From assembly GCA_035079385.1 (NCBI GenBank), contig JAVHKY010000004.1:19251001-19315000 (forward strand): DNA of 64,000 nt, given 5' to 3'. This document shows positions 11,501 to 21,979 of the stretch, piece after piece. The first letter of the stretch is position 1. Every line of letters begins with the position of its first letter. The notes below the pieces were generated by a model. It made no database searches, had not been told where the DNA came from, and saw only the letters and a program-made list of their open reading frames with translations. This DNA is from Aspidiotus rigidus. Its lineage: Eukaryota; Arthropoda; Insecta; Hemiptera; Diaspididae. A program made the translations under genes and the position numbers.

Positions 11501-12652
11501 CATAATATCACAAAGGTTAGTCGGGGACGTTTTTTGGAGATGCCTTGAAATTGGTCTGAACATAAAGACTTTCTAAACCTAGCTTAACGTAAGACTCTAT
11601 CATAGCCTAAGATGCTATGGTTGTAAATTTTCAACAGAAAAGTTGTTCTGTGAGAGGTTATTGTTTAGTTAGAAACCTCCGCTATCAGTGACGTCATCAA
11701 CCATCAACTGTGACTATCAATCTAAGTCAGGTTAGGTTATGTTTATAGAAGGAGGACATATGCAGCGTCCGACTTTTATGACGTCATCAACCTAAGTCAA
11801 GTCACGTTACCCGACTCCTAATCTTTTTCTGACTCATCGTCGACGTTCCCTGTAACCTCCCCACTTGCCCATATTTAGCTTAAGATTCCACGCTGGCCTT
11901 AATGTGTCAAGATTATTCTTCTAATTTTCTCTGACGTCTCTTGATCCTTTCAGCCCCTAGGCACATGTAAAATGTCAGGGCTTCTACATCAGCTATCGAC
12001 TAAGAAAATGACCTATCCTATGAGTGACAATCTTGAGACTTCTTAACACATTTCTCTTCCAATATTCTCGCTTTCATACAAATAAGAATCATCAAAAAGG
12101 TCTTTCTCAAAAGCCTGGACACCTTACATGTTCACCGAGAAATTTTGTAACCCTTTGTTTTCTTTCCAGGTAAAAATATGGTTTCAAAATCGACGGATGA
12201 AGTGGAAACGAAGCAAAAAAGCGCAACAAGAAGCGAAAGCCGCCTCCAAGGAGGACTCGGAAAAACGTAGCAATTCTGTCCAAGCGTCCAATAACTCGCA
12301 TCTTAGCTCTCAAATTACCAATAACAGTAACGACGTCAATATCAATAACAATAGTACTACTGTAAATAATAATAGCAATAATTTTAGCAATAGCGGTTCT
12401 ACAAATGCCGCATCTAACAATGTTACTCATATGTCCGTCCTAAATAATAACAATAATAATATTAGCAATAATAATAATAACAACACTTCAACGTTGAATC
12501 ATAAAACAGGTTTAGATTCTCCCATAAGCCATACGGATGGTGTTCTGGAATCAAGTAAATTACATCACATGAACCATCTGGCTCATTTTTCACGCCAACG
12601 ATTGCATCAGGTTGATGGTTTACGTGAATCTTTGTACAGACCGTATACCTGA
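8410..12652 (+). CDS. exex: MNX/HB9-type homeodomain transcription factor (exex), 3' two exons
   Basis: Exons 8410-8570 and 12170-12652 join in phase 0. The joined protein part has the flanking LLGKT, then a 60-residue homeodomain starting near [18 protein letters not shown], with [12 protein letters not shown] in the middle and [14 protein letters not shown] in the recognition helix (Ile47, Gln50, Asn51). This combination is diagnostic of the MNX family (vertebrate MNX1/HB9, fly exex). A lysine-rich stretch, an asparagine/serine-rich linker coded largely by AAT/AAC, and a short C-terminus ending in LYRPYT follow. In flies and vertebrates the protein is a nuclear repressor that specifies motor neurons. 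The N-terminal part, with any Eh1-like repression motif, was not found and probably lies further upstream or outside the window. The 3.6 kb intron is full of repeats. Family call is near certain; the gene model is partial. Confidence 0.95.
8625..8960. mobile_element. Inverted-repeat element of the GGAACCTGTTCTATG family
   Basis: At 8660-8675 is GGAACCTGTTGTATGG and at 8942-8957 is CCATAGAACAGGTTCC, which are reverse complements with one mismatch. The left part also has the conserved AACGAAGTTGAACGAGGAACG found in copies at 34.7, 35.1 and 60.1 kb. The inner 260 bases show no coding signal. It is probably non-autonomous. Confidence 0.6.
9060..11640 (+). repeat. Diverged direct copies of a TGACGTCA-bearing dispersed repeat
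   Basis: Phrases such as GAGTATTAGCCTAAAT, TAGAGGAGAAATT, CTTATAGCCTAATTCGGAGG, CTAAATTGAGCGAAGACC and TTGATGACGTCA recur in the same order near 9300-9640, 10600-10900 and partly 11270-11620. Another copy is at 47.7-48.24 kb and an inverted copy at 13.19-14.4 kb. Each copy carries one or more TGACGTCA palindromes. Copies are 20-30 percent diverged by eye. The transposon class is unknown. Confidence 0.7.
12170..12652 (+). CDS. exex: exex terminal exon with recognition helix and Asn-rich tail
   Basis: The acceptor CAG ends at 12169 and the frame opens with [19 protein letters not shown], the third helix of the homeodomain. An acidic and basic segment, a long asparagine/serine-rich low-complexity stretch (roughly 12290-12500), and a His/Arg-containing C-terminus follow, with TGA at 12650-12652. 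The homopolymeric asparagine codons are mixed AAT and AAC, so the stretch is retained as protein, not only as microsatellite. An open frame on the opposite strand over this exon is a shadow. Confidence 0.95.
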   Translation, partial: VKIWFQNRRMKWKRSKKAQQEAKAASKEDSEKRSNSVQASNNSHLSSQITNNSNDVNINNNSTTVNNNSNNFSNSGSTNAASNNVTHMSVLNNNNNNISNNNNNNTSTLNHKTGLDSPISHTDGVLESSKLHHMNHLAHFSRQRLHQVDGLRESLYRPYT

Positions 12653-13185
12653 CTGGAACCTGATCGGTTTGAGGATACTAATTAAAAATGCTCAATGATT
12701 TTTTGAAAATTAACCTAATTGTGATCATAGTTAAAAGATGAAAACAACTGCCTCTTGTACATCGATGTTCTTAAGGGAGTTTTGCTCAAGAACTTGGGAT
12801 TGTATTGACTCAGTTTCAGGTGGAGAAAGAGGCACATTTAACGGAGTACTTGCATAATACCAAAATTGAGAACAGAATAACGAAAAAGATACTTTTTATC
12901 TAGTTGTAACACAAGTAGCTCATCAAAATTATTTTCAAATGTTCTCGAGAGTGTTCCAGAACGCAGCCGTAGTGTGGCAGAAGCCGACTTCTCTTCAACC
13001 GCCGGTGCTGCCATATCAAAATAGATTATTGACTGGTATAAAGATATGTCCCCCTCAACCAGACTTGTCCGGGGAGGAACCCTGAGAAAGCCTTACAATT
13101 CTGAATCTGGGAGATCAGGGAATAATTATGATGGTTTTTGTTGAGGTTTGAATCTGGAACTTTACACGTGCGAGACGACCACTGA
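12653..13185 (+). other. Sequence after the exex stop, possible 3' UTR
   Basis: AT-rich sequence following the stop codon, with no open frame. It probably includes 3' untranslated sequence. No clear AATAAA is close to the stop. Confidence 0.4.
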
Positions 13186-13189
13186 GTTG

Positions 13190-14400
13190 AGCTTTATGAA
13201 TCAGGAAGGGAAGGAAGAGGAGAAGTACTTTAAGCTAAAATCCCTTATTTTGAGACTAATTCAAGGTTACCGCAGTTACATCTTCAATGAACAAGGGTAG
13301 ATAAGTTTTCGCTGGCTTAAAACAGGTTTATTGTTAAGACTTTGATCTCTGATCTTCTCTATAGAAGGAACTTGCGAAAAGTTGGTGCTACAAAGCTTCT
13401 GAATGAGGAATTTGAAAAAGAGTTCTGAATCTCTGGAAACGTAGAAAAATCTAAAGCTATAAATCTGTAAGGTAGGCTTTAACCATCGAGTCTTGGGTTA
13501 GGATGAAGTCTTGGGCTAAACATGTGCTGGGCCAAGAGGAATATTTTAGGCTAAGACTTTCTATGTTCGTCCGGACTAATTTGGAAGATGTGGGCGACCG
13601 ACCTCCATGACGTCATTAATAATCCTTACTCAATTCAGAGACTTGAAAGAATCTGAGTTCCAATCCTCTACAATGGGGGCGGAGGGCGAACTTGAAAAAA
13701 TTTGAAGCTTACCCTATGACGTTATCAGCCTAAACTGTACCAGCACTGAGATTAAACGAGCTCATTTACAACTAAAAGAAATTTTTTATACGGGCAAGGA
13801 TAATTATGCAAACGAAGAAAAGCCTTCGTTTTCTTCGTGAGCTCATTTAGCCTACATTGGTGGAGATTAAAGTTCTCAAGCAATAGACCTATAGACTAGG
13901 CTATGACTATGGAGTCTTAAGCTAACCCACGCCTGGAGAAGCATTTCAAGCTAAGACTCCTTATTTTCAAACTAATTAGAAGCTCCAGGATTACATCTCG
14001 AATGAACGTGGTTAGGTCAGTTTTTGCCGTGTTCAAACAGGTTTCTTGTCAAGACTTTGAGATTTGATCCTCTTTAAGGAGGCATGAGGAAAGTTGGAGT
14101 TATAAACCTTCTGACGGAGGCACTTTTTGGGCTAATATTCGTCGAGTTGTGATTATCTTTCCCTCCATAAGTAAGGTTTAAGCTTGATTAATTGATTTTC
14201 TAAGAAAAATACAAGTTGAGAGGGGTGGCCTCATTGATGAGGAGAGAGATGAAGGACTAGAAAAAATTACTAGCATGAGGGCATGACATCACCTGAGGTC
14301 GAAAATCACTTAAAATCCCTTACGACAAAGAAAGTATAAGAAGTGTGTGATGTCATTAGAGGACGATTTTTGGTTTCAATCTTCATAGAGATGGAAGTCA
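13190..14400 (-). repeat. Inverted copy of the exex-intron dispersed repeat
   Basis: On the minus strand this stretch reads GAGGATTGGAACTC, CTGAATTGAGTAAGGA, TAATGACGTCAT, TTAGTCCGGACGAACATA and AAGTCTTAGCCTAAAATAT in the same order as intron copies at 9.5-9.65 and 10.84-10.9 kb. The last exex exon is therefore bracketed by inverted copies about 2-3 kb apart. It has one exact TGACGTCA at 13608-13615. Confidence 0.7.
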
Positions 14401-14639
14401 CAAAAATCAGGGTGAAATGTCAAGAAAATTACAAAAGTTACGTAGAAGAAAAAGACTTTCAAGCCTCGTTTTCATCAGCGAGATTTTTTCTTGCCCCACT
14501 CTCGATTAAGTAATTAGTTAGCCTATTATTAACATCGTTCGAAGACGTGTAGCTCAAAGATGGTGATTTCTTTAAATCTTAAGGTGAAGAAAACTCAAAG
14601 TGGTCGCCGGTAAAGGGGTGGGGAAGGAAAAACGAGTGG

Positions 14640-16040
14640 CCACAATACGGTCATTTTGAGACCGTAAAATGGGTGTTGTATGCATTTTCGGTCGCAAGCT
14701 AGTTTCAGCCGTTTCATTTTCAACCGAGATTTCGCAAACTCACTTGTTCATCCCGAGATCTAGTCTTCTCTTCTTGCTAATTCTAGTCGAATCTTTCCCC
14801 TCTCGTAGAATTCGCCCAACAACTCCGCACGATACTTACGTTTTATATACAAGAGTGAGAGTTGTTGCCTATCTAAGTACCGCAAAACATAACTAGTTCC
14901 ACTGTTCTACGAGCATACCAGAAAAATGTAGCTTTTACCCCGCAATTTACGAACTCGTTCGAGTCAATTACGGTCAAAAGGTTTTGAGTAATGCGTTCTG
15001 AAAACGAGTAGGAGCTTCGCCCTTTACGTTTTCGTATAAATGAAAACGGGACACGATAATCGGCGCCCTGAAAAAAGAAAGGAGTGAACGAGAGAAGGAG
15101 AAGAGAGAAAAAAAAGGTGACCGGCGAGCTCGCGGCGAAATACCTGAAGTAGCCAAATCGAAACGCGAAACCCTTCTTTAGGCTTTAAGAGGGAAAATTA
15201 AGAACGGTAGTTTGAAACGGTCGCCTTCGGCATCGGATACCAAAAAGCGTAACGACGACCGACGAATAACGAAACGAATTCGGTGGGCGGAATGTTGGCT
15301 CGAGAGCGATGAAAATGTGGATAAACGCTGGTTTGCGAAAAAAGGGAGAAGCGAAAGAGACGCATGCGGGACGCGGGTCGGTTACAGCCACAGTTCTAAT
15401 TAGCTCCAGATTAAAGTAATGTCAAGGGAGCTATTAGGGACATTTAGCTGTTAATTAAAACTGTTATTCGCTTTTCCGAAAAGGTGGGGCGCAACGGCGA
15501 GAGCGAAATGAAAAGAGCGTTTAGTACGCTCGTAAAAACTTCTGATTAATGGCCAACGGGAGAGGAATATAATTCTATTACCGGTCTTTGTAAAAACATC
15601 AAACTCGAAACCTTTTATCAAAAGTAAGTCCCGGGTATTCTTTTTCGCTTATTACACGTTCGTGCTCTCTGCTCTTTGGTAACATTGATCAATAATCTTT
15701 AATTTTTTTTTTTTTTTGTCTCACTCCAAAATCGTTGATAAATAATAATACAGCATCACGTCCGATACAAGTACGCTACAGAACGAATTTATCTGCTGCA
15801 TCGATATCTTATTTGTAACTTATGAGTATACATATACTTCGAAACCTAGTCAGACACTCTAATCTTTTTTGTCGTGTGTATTTCATTTATTTTGTGTATG
15901 TACAGTGCAGTATAAGCTCGATCCCGCGATGTTGTTTTCCCTCTATCTTATCTTTGTTCGTTGTATATCTGGTCCGTATAAATTGTTAAAAATGTATACT
16001 GTTTCGTAAAAATAATAAAAATTTAATATTGAAAAATTGG
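14640..16040. other. Unique, CpG-containing non-coding stretch ending in a 3'-UTR-like tail
   Basis: No transposon signatures. Short open frames exist on both strands (15185-15403) but overlap and are not recognised. The DNA around 14990-15540 is CpG-rich for this window. The segment 15780-16030 looks like the end of a transcript (T-rich, GT-rich, then AATAAA at 16014-16019). It could be an exex 3' end or an unseen gene. Confidence 0.35.
16014..16019 (+). terminator. Possible polyadenylation signal AATAAA
   Basis: AATAAA preceded by a GT/T-rich stretch and followed by AT-rich sequence. No coding exon directly upstream can be tied to it with confidence; the nearest + strand gene is exex, whose stop lies 3.4 kb upstream. 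Confidence 0.3.
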
Positions 16041-16189
16041 TCCTTTTTTTTGGTCGAGGAGTTTGGTTGATTTATAATACGAAAATGTGTTAATATACGA
16101 GTATCTGTATTTCAACTGTTGACTACTTTTAGAATTTGGTATTCTCATGAAAGTGTCTACTATACACTCTTCAAATCTTTCCCAACACT

Positions 16190-16870
16190 ACCCTTTGTCT
16201 CACAGATGGATCAAAAATCGAAAACCAAGTCGGTTTCGCCTTTTCAATTGACGATAAAATTTTTTCTCACCGGCACCGCGACTCAGTCCAAAGTCTAAAC
16301 AATACTAAACATCCCTTTCCCACCAAACCGCACTCTTCCGATCGCCACTGACTCCTTATCCCTCTTAAGGACGATTTACAATGCAATGTACACTCTACAC
16401 ACCCACTTGTTTCAAGCATCCATTCCCTCCTCATAACCCTGTCATACACTCATTACGACATACCTCTCATATGGGTCCCCAGGATACGGGGAGCCAAGGT
16501 AATGAAGAAGTGGGTTTAGCCGCCAAAACTGCTTCAAAACGTTCACAAATCAACCCTTGTCTTCTTCCCATTAAAAATGATTTCAACCACACCATCCACC
16601 TCAAAATTACGGACCACAAGGATCACACTTTGGCAAAATCAAATCCCATCCCGTAGTCACGAATTCTACCTTACACGTCTCCGAATCGGTCACACGCGAT
16701 TCATACAAGCTTACCTTCTTTCCAAGTTTTTCCCACTCTCACACGAACATTTGTAGCTCCGACTCCACTTCACCCGCATTTTCGCATACCCACCTTTTAG
16801 GTTCTCTCCGTCTCTCCTATAAAATTTCACCACCCATCGGAACAACTCTCACCGACAACCTCCCACCCAT
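16190..16870 (+). mobile_element. Degenerate Jockey-type retrotransposon, RNase H region
   Basis: At 16203 the frame reads TDGSKIENQVGFAFS, the first beta strand and catalytic Asp of the RNase H domain of Jockey-superfamily elements. Then come HPLVSSIHSLLITLS, HYDIPLIWVP, the GNEEVGLAAKTAS helix in another frame near 16498, and RLRIGHTRFIQAYLLSKFFP near 16680. Landmarks are in the right order but spread over several frames with stops, so it is a dead fragment. Reverse transcriptase sequence is not visible upstream. Confidence 0.85.
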
Positions 16871-17520
16871 CCAATACATAAGTTTTCTTATCTAAAAGCA
16901 GAAAATTACGTCGAAACATCTAAACTCGGTTCAACATCAAGCTCATGGCTCGAGTGCAGTTGAGAGCTTGTAAAGATGAAATAAATTCCTGAACGACGTT
17001 AAACGAGAAACGCTGGGAACCTGCTCTAGGTATGGGTTGAAAAAAAAACACATGATATGACCCGCATCTAAGGAGCTCTTGTTTTTCAAGTGAACTTAGC
17101 TTAGAGGACAAATAAAAAATAGGTAGTTCTGCATACTGTAATATAAATTTTATTTCCGCCAACCCGTATCGGCTCAGAAGCCATCATGGAGCGACGAACA
17201 TGCCGTACAATGCTAAACTTGACTGTTCAACGTTTAGCTTACGGGGTTCATGCGAAGATATGACGGAACATCCATCTTGTTTCCTAATAAACTAAATGTT
17301 GACAAAAGGGCTGTAAGGTTCCCTTAAAAAACAAAATGGATGTCTATTTTACCTGCTCTCGAGCTTCTTATTGCATCAGGATAGCCCTTTCAAGTAACTA
17401 GATATGCGACGCTGCGTACACAAATTGGCTTAGCCCCTTCAATGAGCCAGATATTCAATACTCCAAACATCGTTAGTCCCTCATCATAAAGGTATTCAAT
17501 AGAAACAATTAGAAGAATTC
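16871..17520. other. Non-coding, nothing recognised
   Basis: No gene, RNA or clear repeat seen. A minus-strand open frame (16920-17162) has no recognisable features. Confidence 0.4.
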
Positions 17521-17594
17521 GTTTCATTTGTTTCATTTTATTCTACTTTTTTTTTTCATTCATTTTATATATTACTATTATTATTGTTATTATC

Positions 17595-17596
17595 AT

Positions 17597-17655
<59 letters not shown>

Positions 17656-17660
17656 CTTAC

Positions 17661-17691
<31 letters not shown>

Positions 17692-17708
17692 CTTATTTAT
17701 TTATTTAC

Positions 17709-17763
<55 letters not shown>
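17595..17763 (+). repeat. (TTTA)n microsatellite
   Basis: About 42 copies of TTTA/ATTT with a few TTAC interruptions. Two long open frames of Ile-Tyr-Leu-Phe repeats on the + strand are by-products of the tetranucleotide. A small satellite of the same word recurs at 18450-18490. Confidence 0.95.
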
Positions 17764-17989
17764 TCTATGTATCTATTATTTATTGTTACTATCTATTTGT
17801 CTATTTATTAATTTTTCTTCTCAATTGGTTATTCATTATCATTTTCATTTTTATTTATGATTTAATTTCGTTCTGTTTTATTTTATTCATCGTTTTTTAT
17901 TTTTATTTTGTATTTTGGTACTACATATTAAGTATTAATTAGATAAATTTTGCCCTGGCGCGTTTATGAAATAAATAAAGAAAAAAGAT

Positions 17990-18400
17990 TAATTCCAAAT
18001 AAAAAATATTTGTCATGAAATTTATCACATCATATACCATCTGAATTTTATTGTCAGTCTAGTTATGATCTTGAAAAGTTTTCAGAAATTATGTGGCTTT
18101 CGAAGAAATCGATCCATGGTAAATATTTTTAAAAATTGAGATTCAATAATTAAAAGAAAAGGTTTCAAACAAAAAATGTTGTTTTTGAAATTTTCTGTCA
18201 AATAGACTACTTGAACTTCCTTTTAAAAATTGTCGACAGTTCTGAGCTTTCGGAAGCAAAGAGATTGTTTCCAAATTTCTTCCAAAGTCGAGCTTTCATA
18301 AGGAAAAGTTTGAACCAAAAGTATTCCTGATGAAATTTATCACATACTGGTATAACTAAACTTTATTGTAAAACTAATGATATTCATAAAAAGTCTTCTG
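17990..18400 (+). repeat. Diverged direct repeat around ATGAAATTTATCACAT
   Basis: The phrase TGATGAAATTTATCACATACTGG near 18328 repeats TCATGAAATTTATCACATCATA near 18014, each followed by a CTTTATTGT / TTTTATTGT block and a TGATATTCATAAAAAG / TGATCTTGAAAAG block. A third, weaker copy may lie at 18165-18230. There is no coding signal. Confidence 0.45.
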
Positions 18401-18619
18401 TATGCTGTAAGCTCCGAAATTGAAAGAAAATCTGCAAGAATCATTAATACTTATTTATTTATTTATTTTATTCATTTATTCATTTATTTAAAGTATTTAT
18501 TTCTAAGTGATGCCGACAACAGTTCAGTGACCATTTACAGTCAGTACGAAATTTCAACAGGGAACTTTATATATTTGGGGGGTCGGAAAATAAACGTCCT
18601 CATACTTGATATAACTTGA

Positions 18620-19070
18620 AGATCGAAATTTGTGCGTTCTCTTTTTCATAAATGAGAAAGGAAATTGAAGACAGATTGAAATAGAAACTGAGGCTGACAT
18701 ATCTCCTCCAGAGACACATGGTGTAGAATTTTATATGCTTGCTTCCTACACTTCATAATAATATATCCATTTTTAATCGATTCTACCTATTATATGGACC
18801 TTTGATCCGTCTATCTCGATCATGATGACGTCATAGTAAAGTCCCCACCCTTGGTATTCCTTGGCTTAATATAACCTAGTATTCTGTATTTTAGGCTGAC
18901 TGAAGCTGACCGGCTCACACTCTACCTTTTACTGGCTGGCTCACGGGCTCACTAACGACTTCTCCACTCGTTCGTCAGAACAATCTTTTTTAGGCCTACA
19001 ATATGAGCCTGGTACAGGCCTATGACGTCATACAACTGCCCTCTTTCTCTCTTCCTGGCCGTAGTTTACG
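18620..19070. repeat. Non-coding stretch rich in CTAG/GGCT words with two TGACGTCA
   Basis: Words such as TAGGCCTA, AGCCTGG, GGCTGACTGAAG recur, resembling the dispersed repeat seen in the exex intron. Exact TGACGTCA palindromes are at 18836-18843 and 19023-19030. Confidence 0.4.
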
Positions 19071-19072
19071 AC

Positions 19073-19216
19073 ATATGTGACCTGCGATGAAAAAAGGATG
19101 CTCATTGCCCATTGGCGCAAGAACACTATTTCTCTCTGATTGGCTATCTAATCAGAGAGAAATGGTGTTCCTGTCAAAGAGCAATGAGCATCCTTTTCTC
19201 ATCGCAGGTCACATAT
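19073..19216. mobile_element. Long perfect-like hairpin (fold-back MITE candidate)
   Basis: Left arm 19073-19141 and right arm 19150-19216 are reverse complements over about 67 bases, with only a few mismatches or one-base gaps, around an 8-base loop (GGCTATCT). The outer ends read ATATGTGACCTGCGATGA and TCATCGCAGGTCACATAT. It could be a fold-back MITE, a miRNA-like hairpin source, or a recent inverted duplication. No copy elsewhere in the window was noticed. Confidence 0.8.
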
Positions 19217-19499
19217 TAGGAGTATGTTGGGCTAATTAGATGAGCCTAGCTCAACCTAGTATTAGCGCAGAAGTCTAATTTTACCAAATCTCGAAAATGG
19301 CGTCTAGTATACTTTGTTTGCTCTAATGAAGCCTCGTGCAGAGGAAATCTTGTATAAGGAGTAGGATGCGCTATATTTAGCTTATATGAAGCCCCTAGTA
19401 TTATTGTATGTCACGCTTGTTATAGCCTAGGCCTATTATACTGCATATTAGGTCTAATATAATGAAAGCGCCCATACAGGTCCCAAAGATAAGGCCGAA

Positions 19500-19625
19500 A
19501 TTTCAACAGGGAACCTGTTTTATAGGGTGGTAAAGTGAGGAAAGATGACAGGTGCTGTTCGGAAAAAAGACGGCTTTCTCACGGAAGTTGAACGAGGACA
19601 CCATTAACTTCAATAAAGTTAGAGA
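19500..19625. mobile_element. Fragment of the GGAACCTGTTCTATG repeat family
   Basis: At 19501 is TTTCAACAGGGAACCTGTTTTATAGGG and at 19568 is GACGGCTTTCTCACGGAAGTTGAACGAGG, the two conserved blocks of the family, here placed 60 bases apart. A weaker copy of the first block (TTTCAACAGGGAACTTTATA) lies at 18555. Confidence 0.55.
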
Positions 19626-19629
19626 CAGG

Positions 19630-20480
19630 TATGCTGTTTGATTTAAATGTCTTATATTTAGGTAGCCTAAAAGTAACTGGGTGTAATTAAATGACAATTC
19701 AAGGATATTTTATACGCTTTTGTCTCTTGTGGGTAAATTACCATCAGTTTGATGATAGATTTAGTACCCGTCTAGCTCGATGATCAGGTTTCAATAAGAC
19801 GTACTTCCTTCGTAAACTTGATAAGATGTTACGCGAGGACTGCAACAAATCATTCTAATTAGTGTCTTGGCTCTTAACTTACTGGTACAAAAAAATCTTG
19901 TCCTCCTATTAAAATTTTCCTCAAGATCGACGTCTGGTGCATCACGTTCCCCTGAAAGCTTATATGTCACTTAAATTCATAGACATAGGTATTACCCTAA
20001 ATTAAAAACAACCTCAAAATTTATTTAAAAATATGCTTCTCTCGATTTCCAAATAAATATGGTAAAAGACACCATATTATATCAACTGACACAGACAGAG
20101 TAAGATCATGTAGGTTGGACCCTTATTTGCATACAGGTAGTAGATATTCAGTACCTTTGTTCTTGAACCTTCGAACTTATACTTTTGAGCGTAATTAAAC
20201 TTTCAACCATTCAAGTGAGACATGCGAAAGATAACTTATTCCAGATCATATGTGGCTGGGGAGGAGAGAATTTAAAACAATGTTCCAAGTTTCGGTAAAA
20301 AACACTTGAAAACCCACCAATTTCTGGGAGAAAATCCCTATTGATAAATGATTATATATTCAAAACATCGTTTTGAACAAAATCCTACAGAAATATTATA
20401 GATTTACCTCAAATCGTTTCCTCTTCCTCTAACAAATAATGAATGTGTATGTGTACTAATGAGGAAAACAGAATAGGAAA
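19630..20480. other. Non-coding, nothing recognised
   Basis: AT-rich DNA without recognised genes or repeats. Confidence 0.4.
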
Positions 20481-20489
20481 ACTACTTAC

Positions 20490-20811
20490 AAGTCTGTTTC
20501 TTCGCTGTAGACTTCGTACCCATCATCTTTATGATTCTTGTTTTTCTTAATTTGTTTTATTTTCTTCAAATAGAAAGGCTGACTTGCCCCAGGACATTGA
20601 ACCATATTGTAACGAGCTGTAGGAATCATAGTATCCGGTTTCTCATGATCGTCTGCTTGGTAAAATACATCATACACACCACAACCTCCATCTATTCCGT
20701 TCTCATCAAAAGGGATGGAAACTGCGTCATCTGTGGCTGCTGCTTTGCAAATAGCCATATCAGCATCTATTTTGAAACCACATGCTGCATCTGATGACAA
20801 TGGTGTTCGAT
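20490..20811 (-). CDS. Probable exon of an unrecognised, cysteine-containing protein
   Basis: Read on the minus strand, a polypyrimidine-poor but valid acceptor (ATTACAG) precedes 20811 and a consensus donor GTAAGT follows at 20489 downward. The exon is 322 bases, starts with two bases of a split codon, and has no stop across its length. The product has four cysteines (AACGFK, AICKAA, GGCGVY, VQCPGA), an acidic middle and a lysine-rich stretch (KKIKQIKKNKNHKDD) before DDGYEVYSEETD. Codon usage and composition look coding, unlike the surrounding AT-rich DNA. TAA directly follows the donor frame, so it could alternatively be a terminal exon. I do not recognise the family; secreted or extracellular origin is a guess from the cysteines. 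Partner exons were not found. Confidence 0.55.
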
Positions 20812-20819
20812 CTGTAATA

Positions 20820-21340
20820 GTGGGTCAAAAGTTTAAGTTCACGTTTACAGTAGATATATTATGTGTCTAAATATTTCGCAGAATACACATGATTGCCTAA
20901 CTTGTGAAATCGGCAGTTTCTCTGCCGAATTAATTAAAATCAGCATAACTGTATGCCAAATATGCACCTAAACTCAAAGTTTTCTCTCCTCATCAAATTT
21001 TAACTCCTCTTGAGTATTTTCAGGAGAATTTCAATGGTTATCAAATTTTTCCAAGAATATCTGATGAAATTGTACATAATTGTTTTAAGTGAGGGTTTTT
21101 TCTTCTGCTATAAGTCTCTTTCCCAAAGTTGGTTCAGTGTTCTGGACGCGTTGTACGGATATGATTTTAATGATCGAATACATCAGCAAAACGGTTCTCA
21201 AAACTTCAATTTGATTCTCAACGTCCTTCTGGAACTGTTCCTTCTTCTGAAGACATGAAAACAAGTTGAATACACGAAGCTACAAAGTCGAGGCCGATTT
21301 CAGAAACCAGATAACCACAGCTCCAGTCTCCCATCTCTAT
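20820..21340. other. Non-coding flank of the 20.5-20.8 kb exon
   Basis: No gene recognised. It is probably intron or upstream sequence of the minus-strand gene at 20490-20811. A + strand open frame at 21010-21258 has no recognisable features. Confidence 0.35.
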
Positions 21341-21344
21341 TTTT

Positions 21345-21605
21345 GGTATAAGTATTGATGGATTCGTTTGTGCGCGATTGTATCGTACAGTTTTTCGTTT
21401 CTTCTGGTCTCCTTTCCCTTCAACTGTTGGGGGGGGGGGAGGCTATAGACATACAAGACCTAATTCGAACAATTAGTGAATTTTTGTGACAAGTATTTCT
21501 GGAATCGTTGGGCTGAATTTTGCGGTAGAGTTTTTCATTTGTGCTGGTCTCCTTCCCCTCAATCTTATGAGAGGGCTGTAGACATACGCCAGGCCTGTCC
21601 TTTTA
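21345..21605 (+). repeat. Two-copy tandem duplication, unit about 150 bp
   Basis: The order GTATAAGTATT...GGATTCGTT...GTACAGTTTTTCGTTTCTTCTGGTCTCC...GGCTATAGACATACA at 21350-21450 is repeated with about 20 percent differences as GACAAGTATT...GGAATCGTT...GTAGAGTTTTTCATTTGTGCTGGTCTCC...GGCTGTAGACATACG at 21490-21590. A G run marks the first copy. Confidence 0.65.
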
Positions 21606-21979
21606 AATTTTCAGCCTGAAACAGGCTTAATTGTTTGTACTAGATAATTATTAAGTTCATCGAAAATGACCAAAAATGTTTAAACAATCTCGAAGAAAAT
21701 TCAATAACCCTATTGTTCAGTACTTCTGGAATTTCAACCTACATGAACCAATATGATTGTTACTCTCACTCTTTCATTATTGCCTCGTCATCACGTTCGC
21801 TTTACTTCAGTACACCGCCAGAGGATGAAACGCCAAGTCGTTCCAAAATATGTTGCGTGTTTTTCGGGCGAAAATCAATTTTATTCAATTAATTTTATTT
21901 ATTTTAATCTAAACTATTGTGATATCTTCGTCCGATATAAAAATTGAGTTACGTGTTCTATGCGCTTTCCTCTCTCTCT

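Larger units (their letters stand above)
8571..12169 (+). other. exex intron filled with dispersed repeats
   Basis: The intron runs from GTAAGT to TTTCCAG. It holds a fragment of the ACGAAGTTGAACGAGGAACG repeat family (8625-8690), a facing end at 8938-8957, and from 9060 to about 11640 at least three diverged direct copies of a second dispersed repeat. No coding sequence or RNA gene is visible. Confidence 0.85.

Noticed and set aside
12107..12430. Minus-strand open frame opposite the exex terminal exon
   Set aside because: A shadow of the homeobox exon caused by its asparagine-codon-rich sequence.
16381..16656. Stand-alone 91-codon gene
   Set aside because: It is one frame of a decayed RNase H domain of a non-LTR element.
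17528..17860. Ile-Tyr-Leu-Phe repeat proteins
   Set aside because: They are by-products of the TTTA microsatellite.
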